From Saccharibacter floricola DSM 15669 (GTDB lineage: Bacteria; Pseudomonadota; Alphaproteobacteria; Acetobacterales; Acetobacteraceae): a DNA stretch of 64,000 bases. The notes beneath the pieces were generated by a model. The model saw only the letters and a list, made by a program, of their open reading frames with translations. It was not told the origin of the DNA and ran no database searches. Shown here in pieces: positions 26,177 to 36,210 of the stretch. The stretch spans positions 52,048 through 116,047 of the forward strand of contig NZ_KB899339.1 in assembly GCF_000378165.1 (NCBI RefSeq), read 5' to 3'. Made by a program: the position numbers and the translations under genes. Position 1 is the first letter of the stretch. Each line of letters begins with the position of its first letter.

Positions 26177-27200
26177 ATCCCAGAACCTCCATGCTTTTAA
26201 CGAGCTCTTTAACGAATTCAACGGCCTCATCGCGGCGTTCCCCGCGAAGGCTAACAATCATATCCCCAACGGGCTGGCCGCTAATGGTCGTTACCCCGCC
26301 TTGCAGCAAGGCAGCATCAAGGGTGAACCGTTGGGCTAAGGCCCCAAAGAAGGGCGGCATCACGCCTTCACCGCTATGGACAACGCGCATGATAATTGCA
26401 GCCCCGGGGGAATCCGTCTCGCACATCTGCTGTGCAACATCATTGGGCAGTTTGGGGCGAATATCAGCCAAAAGCGGTTGGAGGGTCTTCTTCTGCCCAC
26501 CATCACTGAGGAAGTCGATTAACGTGCCATCTTCAATCAGCTTCCCATGGTCTAATGCCAAAATGCGCCGAGCAAAGCGGCGCACAACATCCATCTCATG
26601 GGTGATGATAATGATGGTCAAGCCAAGCTTGCGGTTAATGTCGGTCAGTAGATTGAGAATGGAGGTGGTGGATTCTGGGTCTAGCGCCGAGGTCGCTTCA
26701 TCGCAGAGCAGCAAGGTCGGGTTTGCGGCAAGTGCACGGGCAATCCCCACACGTTGTTTTTGCCCGCCGGAGAGCTGGGAAGGGTATTTCTCCCCAAAAC
26801 CCGCCAATCCAACAAGCTCAAGCAGTTCGTTGACACGTTCCTGCTGCTCCCGACGTGGGCGTCCTGCAATTTGGAGAGGTAGAGCAATGTTACTAGCCAC
26901 GGTGCGGGAGGTCAGCAAGTTAAAATGCTGGAAGACCAAGCCAATATGACGGCGTATCTCAATCAGCCGGTTTTCAGGCTGTTTGGTCAGGTCGATCCCA
27001 TCCAGCAGGATCTGCCCTTCCTCAGGCGTTTCAAGTGCACAGAGGAAGCGCAGCAGCGTTGATTTTCCCGCACCCGAGCGGCCAATCACACCAACAACCT
27101 CGCCTTTTTCGATGGAAAAAGAGATGTTCTTTAGTGCGGCTTGGCCACCAAAACGATGGGTGACGTGACGGCTTTCAAGAATAGGGGCTTTCATGACCAT
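26157..27200 (-). CDS. metN: Methionine ABC transporter ATP-binding protein
   Basis: 347 residues. Walker A is GRSGAGKST, the Q-loop is in VFQHFNLL, the signature is LSGGQKQRVGIARAL, Walker B is LLLCDEATSALD and the switch histidine is in IIITHEMDVV. The C-terminal 75 residues (from about 270) form the NIL/ACT-like domain that in MetN binds methionine and causes trans-inhibition. The start overlaps the end of metQ (ATG at 27200 or 27194), so translation is probably coupled. Confidence 0.96.
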   Translation of the reverse strand: MVMKAPILESRHVTHRFGGQAALKNISFSIEKGEVVGVIGRSGAGKSTLLRFLCALETPEEGQILLDGIDLTKQPENRLIEIRRHIGLVFQHFNLLTSRTVASNIALPLQIAGRPRREQQERVNELLELVGLAGFGEKYPSQLSGGQKQRVGIARALAANPTLLLCDEATSALDPESTTSILNLLTDINRKLGLTIIIITHEMDVVRRFARRILALDHGKLIEDGTLIDFLSDGGQKKTLQPLLADIRPKLPNDVAQQMCETDSPGAAIIMRVVHSGEGVMPPFFGALAQRFTLDAALLQGGVTTISGQPVGDMIVSLRGERRDEAVEFVKELVKSMEVLGYVPHHP

Positions 27201-28018
27201 GCAGGCGAGACCGTACCATGAAAGAGGTCGTCAATAGACTGATGCACATTAGGTTGATGGAAAGCCTCCACCAATGGCTTTACCCAAGCGGCGTTGGCAT
27301 CTTGCGTGTTGACCGCGATAAAATTGACGTATGGGTTATTGGCGAGCCCCTCAACACCGATCCGGTCTTTAACGAGGTCAATCCCGGCTTTACGGGCCCA
27401 ATCGGTATTGACGATGGCGGCATCAAGGTCTGACAAAGAACGCCCCACCATGCCCGCGTCTAGCTCTTGGACGGTGATGTTGCGTGGGTTGTCGGTGATG
27501 TCCAACGCGGTGGGGAACAGTCCCGCATCGGCGGAGACCTTAATCAGCCCCAATGTTTGGAGCATCCGCAACGCGCGGCCTTCATTGCTGGGGTCGTTCG
27601 GCACGCCAATAGTGGCCCCTTTGGGGAGGTCTGCGATGGCATGCCATTTATGGGAGTAAAGCCCAATCGGCTGGAAATACGTGTCCCCAACGGGGGTGAT
27701 CTCATAGCCGTGTGCTTTTATTTGCGCCTCCATAAAGGGGCGATGCTGGAACGCGTTGGCATCCAGCTCATGCTCGGTCAGAGCTTCATTGGGGGCGTTA
27801 TAGTCAGAGAACGGGATGACCTTAAGCGTCAACCCAGACTTGGCTGCATTTTGTGCAACGATACGCCAAATATCTTCGTCCTCGCCCGACATAATCCCGA
27901 TTTTGAGCACACGGGCCGGGGCCGCATAAGCGGAGGACAGCAAAGCAGAACCTGCCAAGCCGGCTGAAAAGTTCAGAAACCGGCGGCGATTAAAAGAAGG
28001 AGACCGGGTCATGAGCAT
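27191..28018 (-). CDS. metQ: Methionine-binding periplasmic protein with a twin-arginine-like signal
   Basis: 275 residues from the ATG at 28018 (further in-frame ATGs at 28078 and 28012). The N-terminus NRRRFLNFSAGLAGSALLSS has an RRxFL motif followed by a hydrophobic stretch and an AYA cleavage site. It therefore looks Tat-exported and lacks a lipobox, unlike the usual lipoprotein MetQ. The mature protein starts with the NlpA-family pattern LKIGIMSGEDEDIWRIV and contains HELDANAFQHRPFM and NDPSNEGRALRMLQ. It is first in metQ-metN-metI. No Shine-Dalgarno is convincing. Confidence 0.92.
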   Translation of the reverse strand: MLMTRSPSFNRRRFLNFSAGLAGSALLSSAYAAPARVLKIGIMSGEDEDIWRIVAQNAAKSGLTLKVIPFSDYNAPNEALTEHELDANAFQHRPFMEAQIKAHGYEITPVGDTYFQPIGLYSHKWHAIADLPKGATIGVPNDPSNEGRALRMLQTLGLIKVSADAGLFPTALDITDNPRNITVQELDAGMVGRSLSDLDAAIVNTDWARKAGIDLVKDRIGVEGLANNPYVNFIAVNTQDANAAWVKPLVEAFHQPNVHQSIDDLFHGTVSPAWS

Positions 28019-28078
28019 GTACCATTCAACGGTTAAGTGTCGTTTTACACCATATTCAACATTTATATGTCGTGCCAT

Positions 28079-28532
28079 AGGAAAATAGGAGTGCTTCGCT
28101 ATGGCCGCTATCGCCGCTCAGCTATCGCTTAATGAGACAGCGGGGAAATGGTGGTAGCGAGGAATACGCCATCAGACAAGCTTTTTTCGTTTTTATCAAT
28201 ATAAGGATGTGGTTATGTGTTCGGAGAGATATGGTTCTACGTATCGACGTAGGTTCCAAGGGCTTTGGTTGTCAGGGCGGCTGTAGGAAAGTTGAGTGCG
28301 CTTATTATCGTCGGGATTGGACGTGATTTCGTGTCGTCTTCCAGAAGATCCACAGGCATTTCATCCAAAGAGAATGAAAGAACGCGAGCTTACCTATGAA
28401 ATGCTGAGCTTCGTTAGCTGCCCAACATGATCGTAAAAGGGCGGGGAATATTATGAGGTCATTGGTTTATCGGATGCTATAAGAGGCGATAATGCGTGAT
28501 TATCTTTGAATGAGGAGTGGGTTGAAAGCACC
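28079..28532. other. Divergent intergenic region upstream of metQ
   Basis: No gene is supported. I looked for a SAM riboswitch upstream of metQ and saw no convincing fold or conserved core. Short open stretches near 28370-28430 look protein-like but have no start or length. Confidence 0.3.
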
Positions 28533-29429
28533 ATGCAGACCACATGTTCTATCCATAATATGGTATTATCCTGCGTTTCGCCTTCCTCTTATCCTTCTTT
28601 CGTGACGGTACTGAAGGATTTTGCACCATTAGGAGCCTCTCTTTTCAGTATTCTCATCGCCGGTGCAGCGTTCTGGGTGGCGCGATCACAGAAAAAGATC
28701 AACGCCAATGCGTATAGGCTCAATCTCTTTAAAGAGCGTTTTGCGGCTTATAAGAAATTTCAAGAACGTTATGAGTTTATACCAAAGGATGAGGATGAAC
28801 TTGTATTTAAATTAGAGAAGAAGACGTATCCAGATAGTTCTTATATGTCGATGTTGGAAGAAGTATATCTTCTTTTTGATAAGGATCATACTATTGAAAA
28901 TTTGATGAAATCTATTCGATTTTTTCAGGAGAAAGGGTTTCTGAATCTTGTTATTGTTGATGATTTGCTTCAGAAGGTAGAAAATGAAAAGAACAATATG
29001 CATAAAAATTTGGGGAAAAAGGATGTGGATTTAACTCAAGTTATTTCTAATGAATACACGAATATATTGTACTCTCTCTTTAGGGAAGGGTTAACAGACT
29101 TCCCCAACAACGATGGAAAATATATGTATAGACTTGATATTAATTATGGTCTTAAGGAAAAATTATTTGTTTTTTATTTTGAAAGTTATTGTGGTTTTGT
29201 TAAAAAAGAGATTCGCACAATAAATGAAAAAGAATTATTTAAAGAATATAAAGATACATTTAGAGATGTTGAAAATTATATAAAAGAATGGAGAAAAACT
29301 TACACAACAGCTCGCAAGGAAGAGGAGCACTATCATTATGAAATTATTGCGAATGAAAGAACGTCTTTAGACCAGATTAAAGAGATGATGGAGCGTAAGC
29401 TTTCGTTGCCGTCAAACCCTACAGATTAA
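28533..29429 (+). CDS. AT-rich membrane-anchored protein of unknown function
   Basis: 298 residues from the ATG at 28533. One membrane helix near residues 30-50 (LGASLFSILIAGAAFWVA) is followed by a long, charged, helical cytoplasmic part rich in Lys, Glu, Tyr and Phe. The layout (single helix, then RSQKKINANAYRLNLFKERF) is seen in many uncharacterised bacterial proteins. Base composition is much AT-richer than in its neighbours, especially 28780-29330, which points to recent acquisition. It is flanked by an IS relic. No catalytic motif is seen. Confidence 0.65.
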   Translation: MQTTCSIHNMVLSCVSPSSYPSFVTVLKDFAPLGASLFSILIAGAAFWVARSQKKINANAYRLNLFKERFAAYKKFQERYEFIPKDEDELVFKLEKKTYPDSSYMSMLEEVYLLFDKDHTIENLMKSIRFFQEKGFLNLVIVDDLLQKVENEKNNMHKNLGKKDVDLTQVISNEYTNILYSLFREGLTDFPNNDGKYMYRLDINYGLKEKLFVFYFESYCGFVKKEIRTINEKELFKEYKDTFRDVENYIKEWRKTYTTARKEEEHYHYEIIANERTSLDQIKEMMERKLSLPSNPTD

Positions 29430-29680
29430 GGGAAATATGCTTGCTGGATGAGGTTCTGTTTTGTTTCAAACTCTCTCAGAGATTGTATGGATAGAAAAGG
29501 GGCCGTAAGGGGGAGGGAGGACGAGCGAGACAAAGGCGGTTTGCGAGTGATTGACTGAGGCTGTTCGTCTGCGACCTAAAACAAGCTGCATGACCTATAG
29601 AGCACGATAACGGTGATGTTCAGGAATGATGAGAATGGCATGACAGCGTCGAAGCTTCTGGCTGTTCTGAGCTTTAGGGC
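29430..29680. other. Gap between the AT-rich gene and an IS relic
   Basis: No gene or strong structure was found. The sequence at 29681 onward begins GGCCTGTTAAG, which resembles the outer end of some IS5-type elements, so this gap may end at an element boundary. Confidence 0.3.
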
Positions 29681-30015
29681 CTGTTAAGTTTCGCAAGATA
29701 GATGGACTGCCGAACGGATTATCATGAGTATGATGACATGAGTTTTTTCTGATCGGAGCTGGTCTTTCTGGGAAATGTTAATTGAGAAAGTTCGTTTGAA
29801 AGGGAAGACGTCGTCTAAGAAACTTTGGCGAACGATATCTTAGGTTTTTTGGCGATATCAGAACGGTGGGACGTGTCGTGCTTTCTGAGTTTGCCTTTGG
29901 TAGATGGCTGTTCAGTGTTTCATGTGTTGGTGAAAGCTGGAGGCGTAGGGCAGCGTCTCTTCCTTTCTTATTGCTGCTACTAAAGAGTATATTAAGGCCC
30001 GATAAACCATAGTAT
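29681..30015 (+). mobile_element. Internally deleted IS5-family relic related to the 21041-21571 copy
   Basis: The stretch from TTTTTTCTGATCGGAGCTGG parallels the other relic (TTTTTTCTGATCTGAGTTGG). It reads LKGKTSSKKLWRTIS then VFWRYQNGGT, against KGKTPPKNRRRMIS and FWRHQSGAT in the other copy. After the CFMCW-like segment it jumps to SSFLIAATKEYIKAR, the C-terminal end. The middle of the transposase is therefore deleted. Multiple stops show that it is not functional. Confidence 0.6.
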
Positions 30016-30619
30016 TTCATTTTTTTATAGAAACTATTGTGAACTATTGGCGGTGTTTGAAACAGTTATACTGCAAAAATTGACGTGATGTAGATAAAGA
30101 TGACAAGAAAATTTCTTTCTTTTTTGCTGGTGTGTTCGCCTGTAGACGTTCGTCATCTTTCCTTTTGGTATTACTTATACTCTTTGGGAAACGCGCTTCA
30201 TTGTAGGCTGTTGGGGTTTATAAAGATGCTGCCGTTCAACACGAGGGGATCATAACGGTGAGGTATATTGTGAGTTTCGGAAAAGGACTTAAACGGGCTA
30301 TCTGCTTGTTTGTTATTTCATATCAATAGGGTTTGATCTTAGAAGATGGGTGTGATGTCGGTACGTGTATTGAGAGCTATAGATAGTGTCTGGATGGTAC
30401 GTTTTATGAAAGGAATGGACCATCCATAACATTTTCCAGTTGCGTTATGTGAGAAGGTAACCCACGGGAAAATAAGGATTATCAAAACCATGCCATCGAT
30501 ATAAAACTAAACAATATAGTAATATATGTTATTTTCACTTTGAAAAATCGTGTGAAATATATTTACCATGAAATTGTCGTTTTATGGGGGTCTTCCCCAT
30601 CATCATGGAGGCCACGATT
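30016..30619. other. AT-rich non-coding region before the dioxygenase gene
   Basis: No coding region is supported; the last 130 bases are very AT-rich and should contain the promoter of the gene at 30620. No operator-like palindrome was recognised. Confidence 0.35.
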
Positions 30620-31519
30620 ATGGCTGCTGTTTCTTCTGTTCTCAATCGTTCTCCTGCTGTGGCCCCGGCGGCTAATGCACTTCAGGTGACGCGTTTGTCT
30701 CCTGCTATTGGTGCGGTGGTGGAAGGGATTGACCTTTCCAAGCCTCTTACACCGGCCTTGCGTGATGAGATCAATGCGCTGCTGCTTACTCATCAGGTGC
30801 TGTTCTTCCGTCGTCAGAAGGTTTCTCCTGTGCAGCAACGTGATTTTGCGCGCAATTTTGGAAGCCTGCATCGGCACCCCATTTTCCCTGTTGTAAAGGA
30901 CGTGCCTGAAGCGATTGTGCTGGATACGGCATTGAATGATCTACGTGATAATGCGCTGTGGCATACAGATGTGACGTTTGAAGAAAAGCCACCAAAAGCA
31001 GCGGTTTTAGCGGCACGTCTTTTGCCCGAAACCGGGGGTGGTGATACGATCTGGGCGAGTGGGACTGCTGCGTATGAAGGACTGTCCGAAGGGATGCGCC
31101 AGCGTGTGGAGCATCTGACGGCTCAGCATGATTTTACACGGTCTTTTCCCGTGTCACGTTTTGGAAACACACCTGAAGCACTCGCAAAATGGACGGAAAC
31201 GCGCAATGCGCACCCACCTGTGACACATCCTGTGGTGCGGGTACATCCTGAAACGGGCGAAAAAGGGCTTTTTGTGGCGGAAGGCTTCACGACCGAAATT
31301 AATGATGTGGATTTTGGTGAAAGTCAGGCTCTTTTGAGTTATTTATTCCACCATGCCACGAAGCCGGAATATTCGGTACGGTGGCGTTGGGAAGAAGGTG
31401 ATATTGCCTTTTGGGATAATCGCATTACGCAGCATTATGCGGTTGATGATTATCGCCCAGCACGACGGATTATGAACCGGGTCACGATCTTGGGTGATCG
31501 CCCCGTTGGCCCGTCATAA
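30620..31519 (+). CDS. TauD/TfdA-family Fe(II)/2-oxoglutarate dioxygenase
   Basis: 299 residues from the ATG at 30620, chosen because GGAGG sits 8 bases upstream. The iron-binding HxD is in LWHTDVTFEEKP; the distal histidine and 2-oxoglutarate-binding arginine lie in FWDNRITQHYAVDDYRPARR. GDTIWASGTAAYEGLS is typical of TauD. Family members oxidise taurine, sulfonates, alkyl sulfates or amino acids. An amino-acid permease follows 20 bases later, so an imported amino acid or taurine-like compound is the likely substrate; this is inference. Confidence 0.88.
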   Translation: MAAVSSVLNRSPAVAPAANALQVTRLSPAIGAVVEGIDLSKPLTPALRDEINALLLTHQVLFFRRQKVSPVQQRDFARNFGSLHRHPIFPVVKDVPEAIVLDTALNDLRDNALWHTDVTFEEKPPKAAVLAARLLPETGGGDTIWASGTAAYEGLSEGMRQRVEHLTAQHDFTRSFPVSRFGNTPEALAKWTETRNAHPPVTHPVVRVHPETGEKGLFVAEGFTTEINDVDFGESQALLSYLFHHATKPEYSVRWRWEEGDIAFWDNRITQHYAVDDYRPARRIMNRVTILGDRPVGPS

Positions 31520-31539
31520 GAGAAAGAGGAATGAAGTCG

Positions 31540-32913
31540 ATGGCGGTGGCCCCGCAGCCTAATGGTCATGTGTTACGTGATGACGGTCGTCCAAAGGCGA
31601 ACACGTTGAAGTCCTTTCATGTTGCGATGATTTCCATTGGGGGAATTATCGGGGCAGGGCTGTTTGTGGGCACATCGGCAACGATTGCGGCTTCTGGGCC
31701 TGCTGTGCTGCTTTCCTATCTTGGTGCGGGGGCCGTTGTTTGGCTGGTGATGCGCCTTCTGGGTGGTTTAGCGATTGATGCCCAAGGTCGTGGCTCTTTT
31801 ATCAGCCATATTGCCCAGCATGTGGGGCCGCGTGCGGCTTTTATGAGTGGCTGGAGCTATGCGTTTCTTTGGGCTGTTACAGCCGGTGCGCAGGCTGTAG
31901 CGGGGGGGATGATCCTTCAAGACTTGGTCGCTGTACCCGCTTTTGTGGGGGCGTTGGCTTTTATTGCGATCGCTTGGGCGATTAATCGTTTATCCCTCCG
32001 TCATTATGGGCAGGCAGAAGCGGGGCTTTCCATATTAAAGCTGCTCTTTTTGGGTGTGTTTATTTTTATTGGGCTGGGATGGCTGGCATGGTCAGGACAT
32101 CCGTTTAGCCGAGCCGTACAAACGATGACGAGCCATGGTGGGTTTTTCTCCTGTGGTGTGTGGGCTGTGATCGGGGCTGTCCCCATGATTGTGCAGACAT
32201 TTAGCGGCTGTGAAATTGCGGTGATGGCGGCCGCTGATAGTGACCGCCCTGTGGAGAATATTACCCGCACGGTGCGTCGTTTGCCGCTGCAAGTTCTGTT
32301 CTTCTATGCCGGGTCTGTTCTGGTCATTGTGTCATTGGTGCCGTGGGATGCGGTTCGGGTTGGGCATTCGCCATTCTTAACGGTGTTGCACATGCTGCAT
32401 GTGCCGTTTGCGCAAAAAGCCGCCATTGCCGTGACGTTGATTGCCGTGCTTTCGTGCCTTAATTCCGCTGTTTATGTCGTGTCTCGCACGATGCGCGAGT
32501 TAGGCAGCCTTAACCTTGCACCGCTTTTCCTCACTCAGGAAACAGCGCGTCATGTGCCGGTATGGGCGCTACGGCTTACCACGGCATTGGAGCTGATTAT
32601 TGTGCTCTTTGCCGTCGGGTCACCAGAGACCGTGTACCCTATTTTGCTTGGGGCATCGGGCGGGTTAATTCTCTTTATGTATATGATGGCCGCCATCGCT
32701 TATTGGCGGAACCCCAGATTACGTCAAAAGCGCCTGAATCGTTGGATCGCAGGAACGGTTATTGGTGTGATCCCTGTCCTAACGATCTTATTGCTCTTCT
32801 TGCCGGGGTCGCGGATTGATACGCTTTTGTCATTGGGCACGATCGCCTTGCTGGCTCTTGGCGTGAGCATATCCCTCCATGTGAGGCAGCGCCGTGCCCA
32901 GCTTGGTTCGTAA
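31540..32913 (+). CDS. APC-superfamily amino acid permease
   Basis: 457 residues from the ATG at 31540 (GAGGA about 9 bases upstream; the ATG at 31531 is too close to that site). The consensus first helix reads ISIGGIIGAGLFVGTSATIA, the Gly-rich substrate-binding segment of APC transporters, and about twelve membrane helices are present. It belongs to the GABA/aromatic/proline permease group by overall look. It is cotranscribed with the dioxygenase and converges with a DMT exporter 12 bases downstream. Confidence 0.9.
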   Translation: MAVAPQPNGHVLRDDGRPKANTLKSFHVAMISIGGIIGAGLFVGTSATIAASGPAVLLSYLGAGAVVWLVMRLLGGLAIDAQGRGSFISHIAQHVGPRAAFMSGWSYAFLWAVTAGAQAVAGGMILQDLVAVPAFVGALAFIAIAWAINRLSLRHYGQAEAGLSILKLLFLGVFIFIGLGWLAWSGHPFSRAVQTMTSHGGFFSCGVWAVIGAVPMIVQTFSGCEIAVMAAADSDRPVENITRTVRRLPLQVLFFYAGSVLVIVSLVPWDAVRVGHSPFLTVLHMLHVPFAQKAAIAVTLIAVLSCLNSAVYVVSRTMRELGSLNLAPLFLTQETARHVPVWALRLTTALELIIVLFAVGSPETVYPILLGASGGLILFMYMMAAIAYWRNPRLRQKRLNRWIAGTVIGVIPVLTILLLFLPGSRIDTLLSLGTIALLALGVSISLHVRQRRAQLGS

Positions 32914-32925
32914 GGGGCGGCTGGT

Positions 32926-33846
32926 TTAAGCGTTATTGCCTTTTTTGGGAGAGGTGACACAGATAAGGCTGAGCATAATGAGCCCAATACCGCTCCATCC
33001 AACCCAGGGAAGACGTTCGCCCAGTATGAAAACGGCTAAAAGAGCAGCGACTGTGGGTTCAAGAAGCGTAATGGTTGTTGCGGTGCTTGCAGGGACATGG
33101 CGCAGCCCATAGCCAAAGCACATAAAGCCGATGAGCATCGGAATAACCGCTAAATACGCCGCGGCGGCGATATAATGCCAAGAGAGCAGAAAAGCGCCCC
33201 CTGTGCTGAAGAGCACCGGCATAAGGAGCAGCCCGCCCACACCAAAAATGCTGCCCATAGCGGCCCTTGAGGGAACATGACGTTGAATAAGCCGGTGGGC
33301 GGCCCAAGAGTAGAAGGCGTAGGTAAAGCCCATGATAAGGGCGAGAATAATCCCCATAATTGGTGCGGGGGCGGCGTGGTGAGAGAGGCTGGCTGTGCGT
33401 TCTGCGAAGCAGAGCAGAGCAATGCCTGTAATCCCTAAAGCGGCACTTAAATACCAACGAGGGCCGAGCGTGACACGATCCATCACGGTATCAATGATAG
33501 CCGAGAATAAAGGAGCTGAGCCGAGACTGACGACCGTGCTGACAGCAACGCCGGACATATGCATGGAGGTGTAGAATGCGAGGGGGTCAATTGCGACAGC
33601 AAGCCCGCCAAGCAGAACATAAAGCCCGTATTTTTTTAAAAGAGCGCGTGCGTGGTACAGGCTTGGTAAAGCGCTGAGTGCTTGGAGCAGTCCCCCGCAG
33701 CCCATCGCTGCTGCCCCCATTGTGAGTGGACGAACGGGGGGCGCCATGCTCGCGGCGATGCCAATACTTCCCCATAGAATGGCTGTGATGGTAATACTCA
33801 ACAGTCCAAGCTGGTATTGCCGAGGGGAAGAAGCCATGCGCACCAT
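32926..33846 (-). CDS. EamA/DMT-family transporter
   Basis: 306 residues with ten hydrophobic segments in two repeated EamA halves (start AILWGSIGIAASMAPPVRPL; second half from PIMGIILALIMGFTYAFYSW). The LLEPTVAALLAVFILGERLP motif near the end is the common DMT signature. Probable inner-membrane exporter of a metabolite or amino acid. The substrate cannot be read from the sequence. The only Shine-Dalgarno-like site is weak. Confidence 0.88.
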   Translation of the reverse strand: MVRMASSPRQYQLGLLSITITAILWGSIGIAASMAPPVRPLTMGAAAMGCGGLLQALSALPSLYHARALLKKYGLYVLLGGLAVAIDPLAFYTSMHMSGVAVSTVVSLGSAPLFSAIIDTVMDRVTLGPRWYLSAALGITGIALLCFAERTASLSHHAAPAPIMGIILALIMGFTYAFYSWAAHRLIQRHVPSRAAMGSIFGVGGLLLMPVLFSTGGAFLLSWHYIAAAAYLAVIPMLIGFMCFGYGLRHVPASTATTITLLEPTVAALLAVFILGERLPWVGWSGIGLIMLSLICVTSPKKGNNA

Positions 33847-33990
33847 CCTGATCAGGGGGATAAAAGGGAGAGGGGCTTCTTAACAGATCATGGCGGTATG
33901 TTTCTAGAGAGACTTTTTGTACCGTTACAGGACGGAGGGAGCGAAGACGTTTCTAATCTATTATCGTTTTGAAATAGAAATATATAATGT

Positions 33991-34884
33991 TTATTGATGA
34001 TTCCGTAAGGCCTCAATAAGCACCGCAAGACCGGGTGGGACGTGGCGGCGGCTGGGATAATAGAGGTAATAGCCGGGGAAAGGTGGGCACCAATCTTCTA
34101 ATACACGGATAAGGCGGCCCTTTTGGAGATGGTCTTGCACAGCATCATCAAGCACGCAGGTAAGGCCAAAGCCTTTTAACGCAGCCTCTACGGTGAGGTC
34201 TGTGTCATTGAAAATCAATGGGCCATTGACGCGTACATTGAGTGGGCGGCCATCGCGTTCAAACTCCCACAAATAAAGCCCGCCTTTGGTGGGGAGGCGG
34301 AGATTGATGCATGCATGATCGGTCAGATCATGTGGAGTGAGAGGTGGAGCATGGTGGGCGAAATAGTCGGGAGAGCCCACAACAGCCATGCGTTTTGGGG
34401 GGCTAATACGCACGGCAATCATGTCTTGTTCAATTTGTTCACCTAAACGAATGCCGGCGTCAAATCCTTCGGTAACGATATTATGGAGGCGATGGGAGGC
34501 ATCAATTTCAAAGACAAGGTTGGGGTAGCGTTGGCTGAGTTTTTCAATACATGGCCAGAGCAGCATGTGGGCGACAAGCTTGCCTGAGGTAATGCGCACA
34601 GTGCCGGTGAGGGTGTTGCTGGCATGGTGCAGATCATCAAAAGCGTCGTTAAGTTGGCTGAAGATGGGTGTGAGGGCGTTCAGGAACGTTTTGCCAGCGG
34701 CTGTGGGTGAGACGCTGCGGGTCGTGCGGGTCAGGAGTTTGACCTGATGGCGTTCTTCTAAATGGCGTATCGTATGACTTAAGGCTGATTGTGACACGCC
34801 CAGACGTGCGGCGGCTTTGGTGAAGCTTCGTGCTTGGGCGACAGCGACAAAGGCATAGAGATCGCGGAGGTCTGCACGTTCCAT
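33991..34884 (-). CDS. LysR-family transcriptional regulator
   Basis: 297 residues. The N-terminal winged helix-turn-helix (residues 5-64) reads LYAFVAVAQARSFTKAAARL then GVSQSALSHTIRHLEER. The C-terminal periplasmic-binding-protein-like effector domain follows. It is divergent from the aldo-keto reductase at 34996, the usual layout in which a LysR regulator controls its neighbour and itself. Three TATCAT repeats lie in the shared promoter. Confidence 0.93.
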   Translation of the reverse strand: MERADLRDLYAFVAVAQARSFTKAAARLGVSQSALSHTIRHLEERHQVKLLTRTTRSVSPTAAGKTFLNALTPIFSQLNDAFDDLHHASNTLTGTVRITSGKLVAHMLLWPCIEKLSQRYPNLVFEIDASHRLHNIVTEGFDAGIRLGEQIEQDMIAVRISPPKRMAVVGSPDYFAHHAPPLTPHDLTDHACINLRLPTKGGLYLWEFERDGRPLNVRVNGPLIFNDTDLTVEAALKGFGLTCVLDDAVQDHLQKGRLIRVLEDWCPPFPGYYLYYPSRRHVPPGLAVLIEALRNHQ

Positions 34885-34909
34885 TGATGAATATCTTTCA
34901 TAACGGCAA

Positions 34910-34931
34910 TATCATTTATCATACTTATCAT
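34910..34931. promoter_or_regulatory. Triple TATCAT repeat in the LysR/reductase promoter
   Basis: TATCAT occurs at 34910-34915, 34917-34922 and 34926-34931 between the divergent genes. Regularly spaced repeats in a LysR intergenic region are candidates for regulator binding or for an AT-rich promoter. They are direct, not inverted, which is unlike the classic T-N11-A site. Confidence 0.4.
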
Positions 34932-34992
34932 AAGATGTGAGTGGAGTCATGGTGAGGGCCTGTCGATAAGAGAGTCGTGAGAAAGAGGATAA

Positions 34993-35985
<993 letters not shown>

Positions 35986-35995
35986 GCTGTGCGCT

Positions 35996-36112
35996 TTAAA
36001 AGAGAGCCAGTAGAATTTTAACGGAAAATACGGCGAAGGCAGCGCCAACCAGAATGATCGGGATGAGAAAGCGGAGAAACATCTTGAGTGCTTCTTTGGT
36101 ATCGTCATCCAT
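35996..36112 (-). CDS. 38-residue single-pass membrane protein
   Basis: Starts MDDDTKEALKMFLRFL and consists of an acidic head and one hydrophobic helix (IPIILVGAAFAVFSVKILLA). GAGGGA lies 9 bases before the ATG. It is too short for usual gene finders. It lies beyond the terminator of the cyd operon, so it has its own promoter, and it converges with the aldo/keto reductase. No family is recognised. Confidence 0.6.
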   Translation of the reverse strand: MDDDTKEALKMFLRFLIPIILVGAAFAVFSVKILLALF

Positions 36113-36154
36113 TACGTGATTGTCCCTCTATGCTCTGACGTTGTGAGAGTACAC

Positions 36155-36188
36155 AAAAAGCCGCCCTGATGGAAAGGGCGGCTTTTTT
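36155..36188. terminator. Strong bidirectional terminator at the end of the cyd operon
   Basis: AAAAAGCCGCCCT (36155-36167) pairs perfectly with AGGGCGGCTTTTT (36175-36187), with T-runs on both strands and a 7-base loop. On the minus strand it follows the cydDCAB-cydX transcript. Confidence 0.93.
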
Positions 36189-36210
36189 CGTTCCTCCTCA
36201 AGAGTGGCGT

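Noticed and set aside
28079..28532. SAM riboswitch upstream of metQ
   Set aside because: No conserved pseudoknot or S-box core could be traced by eye on the minus strand.
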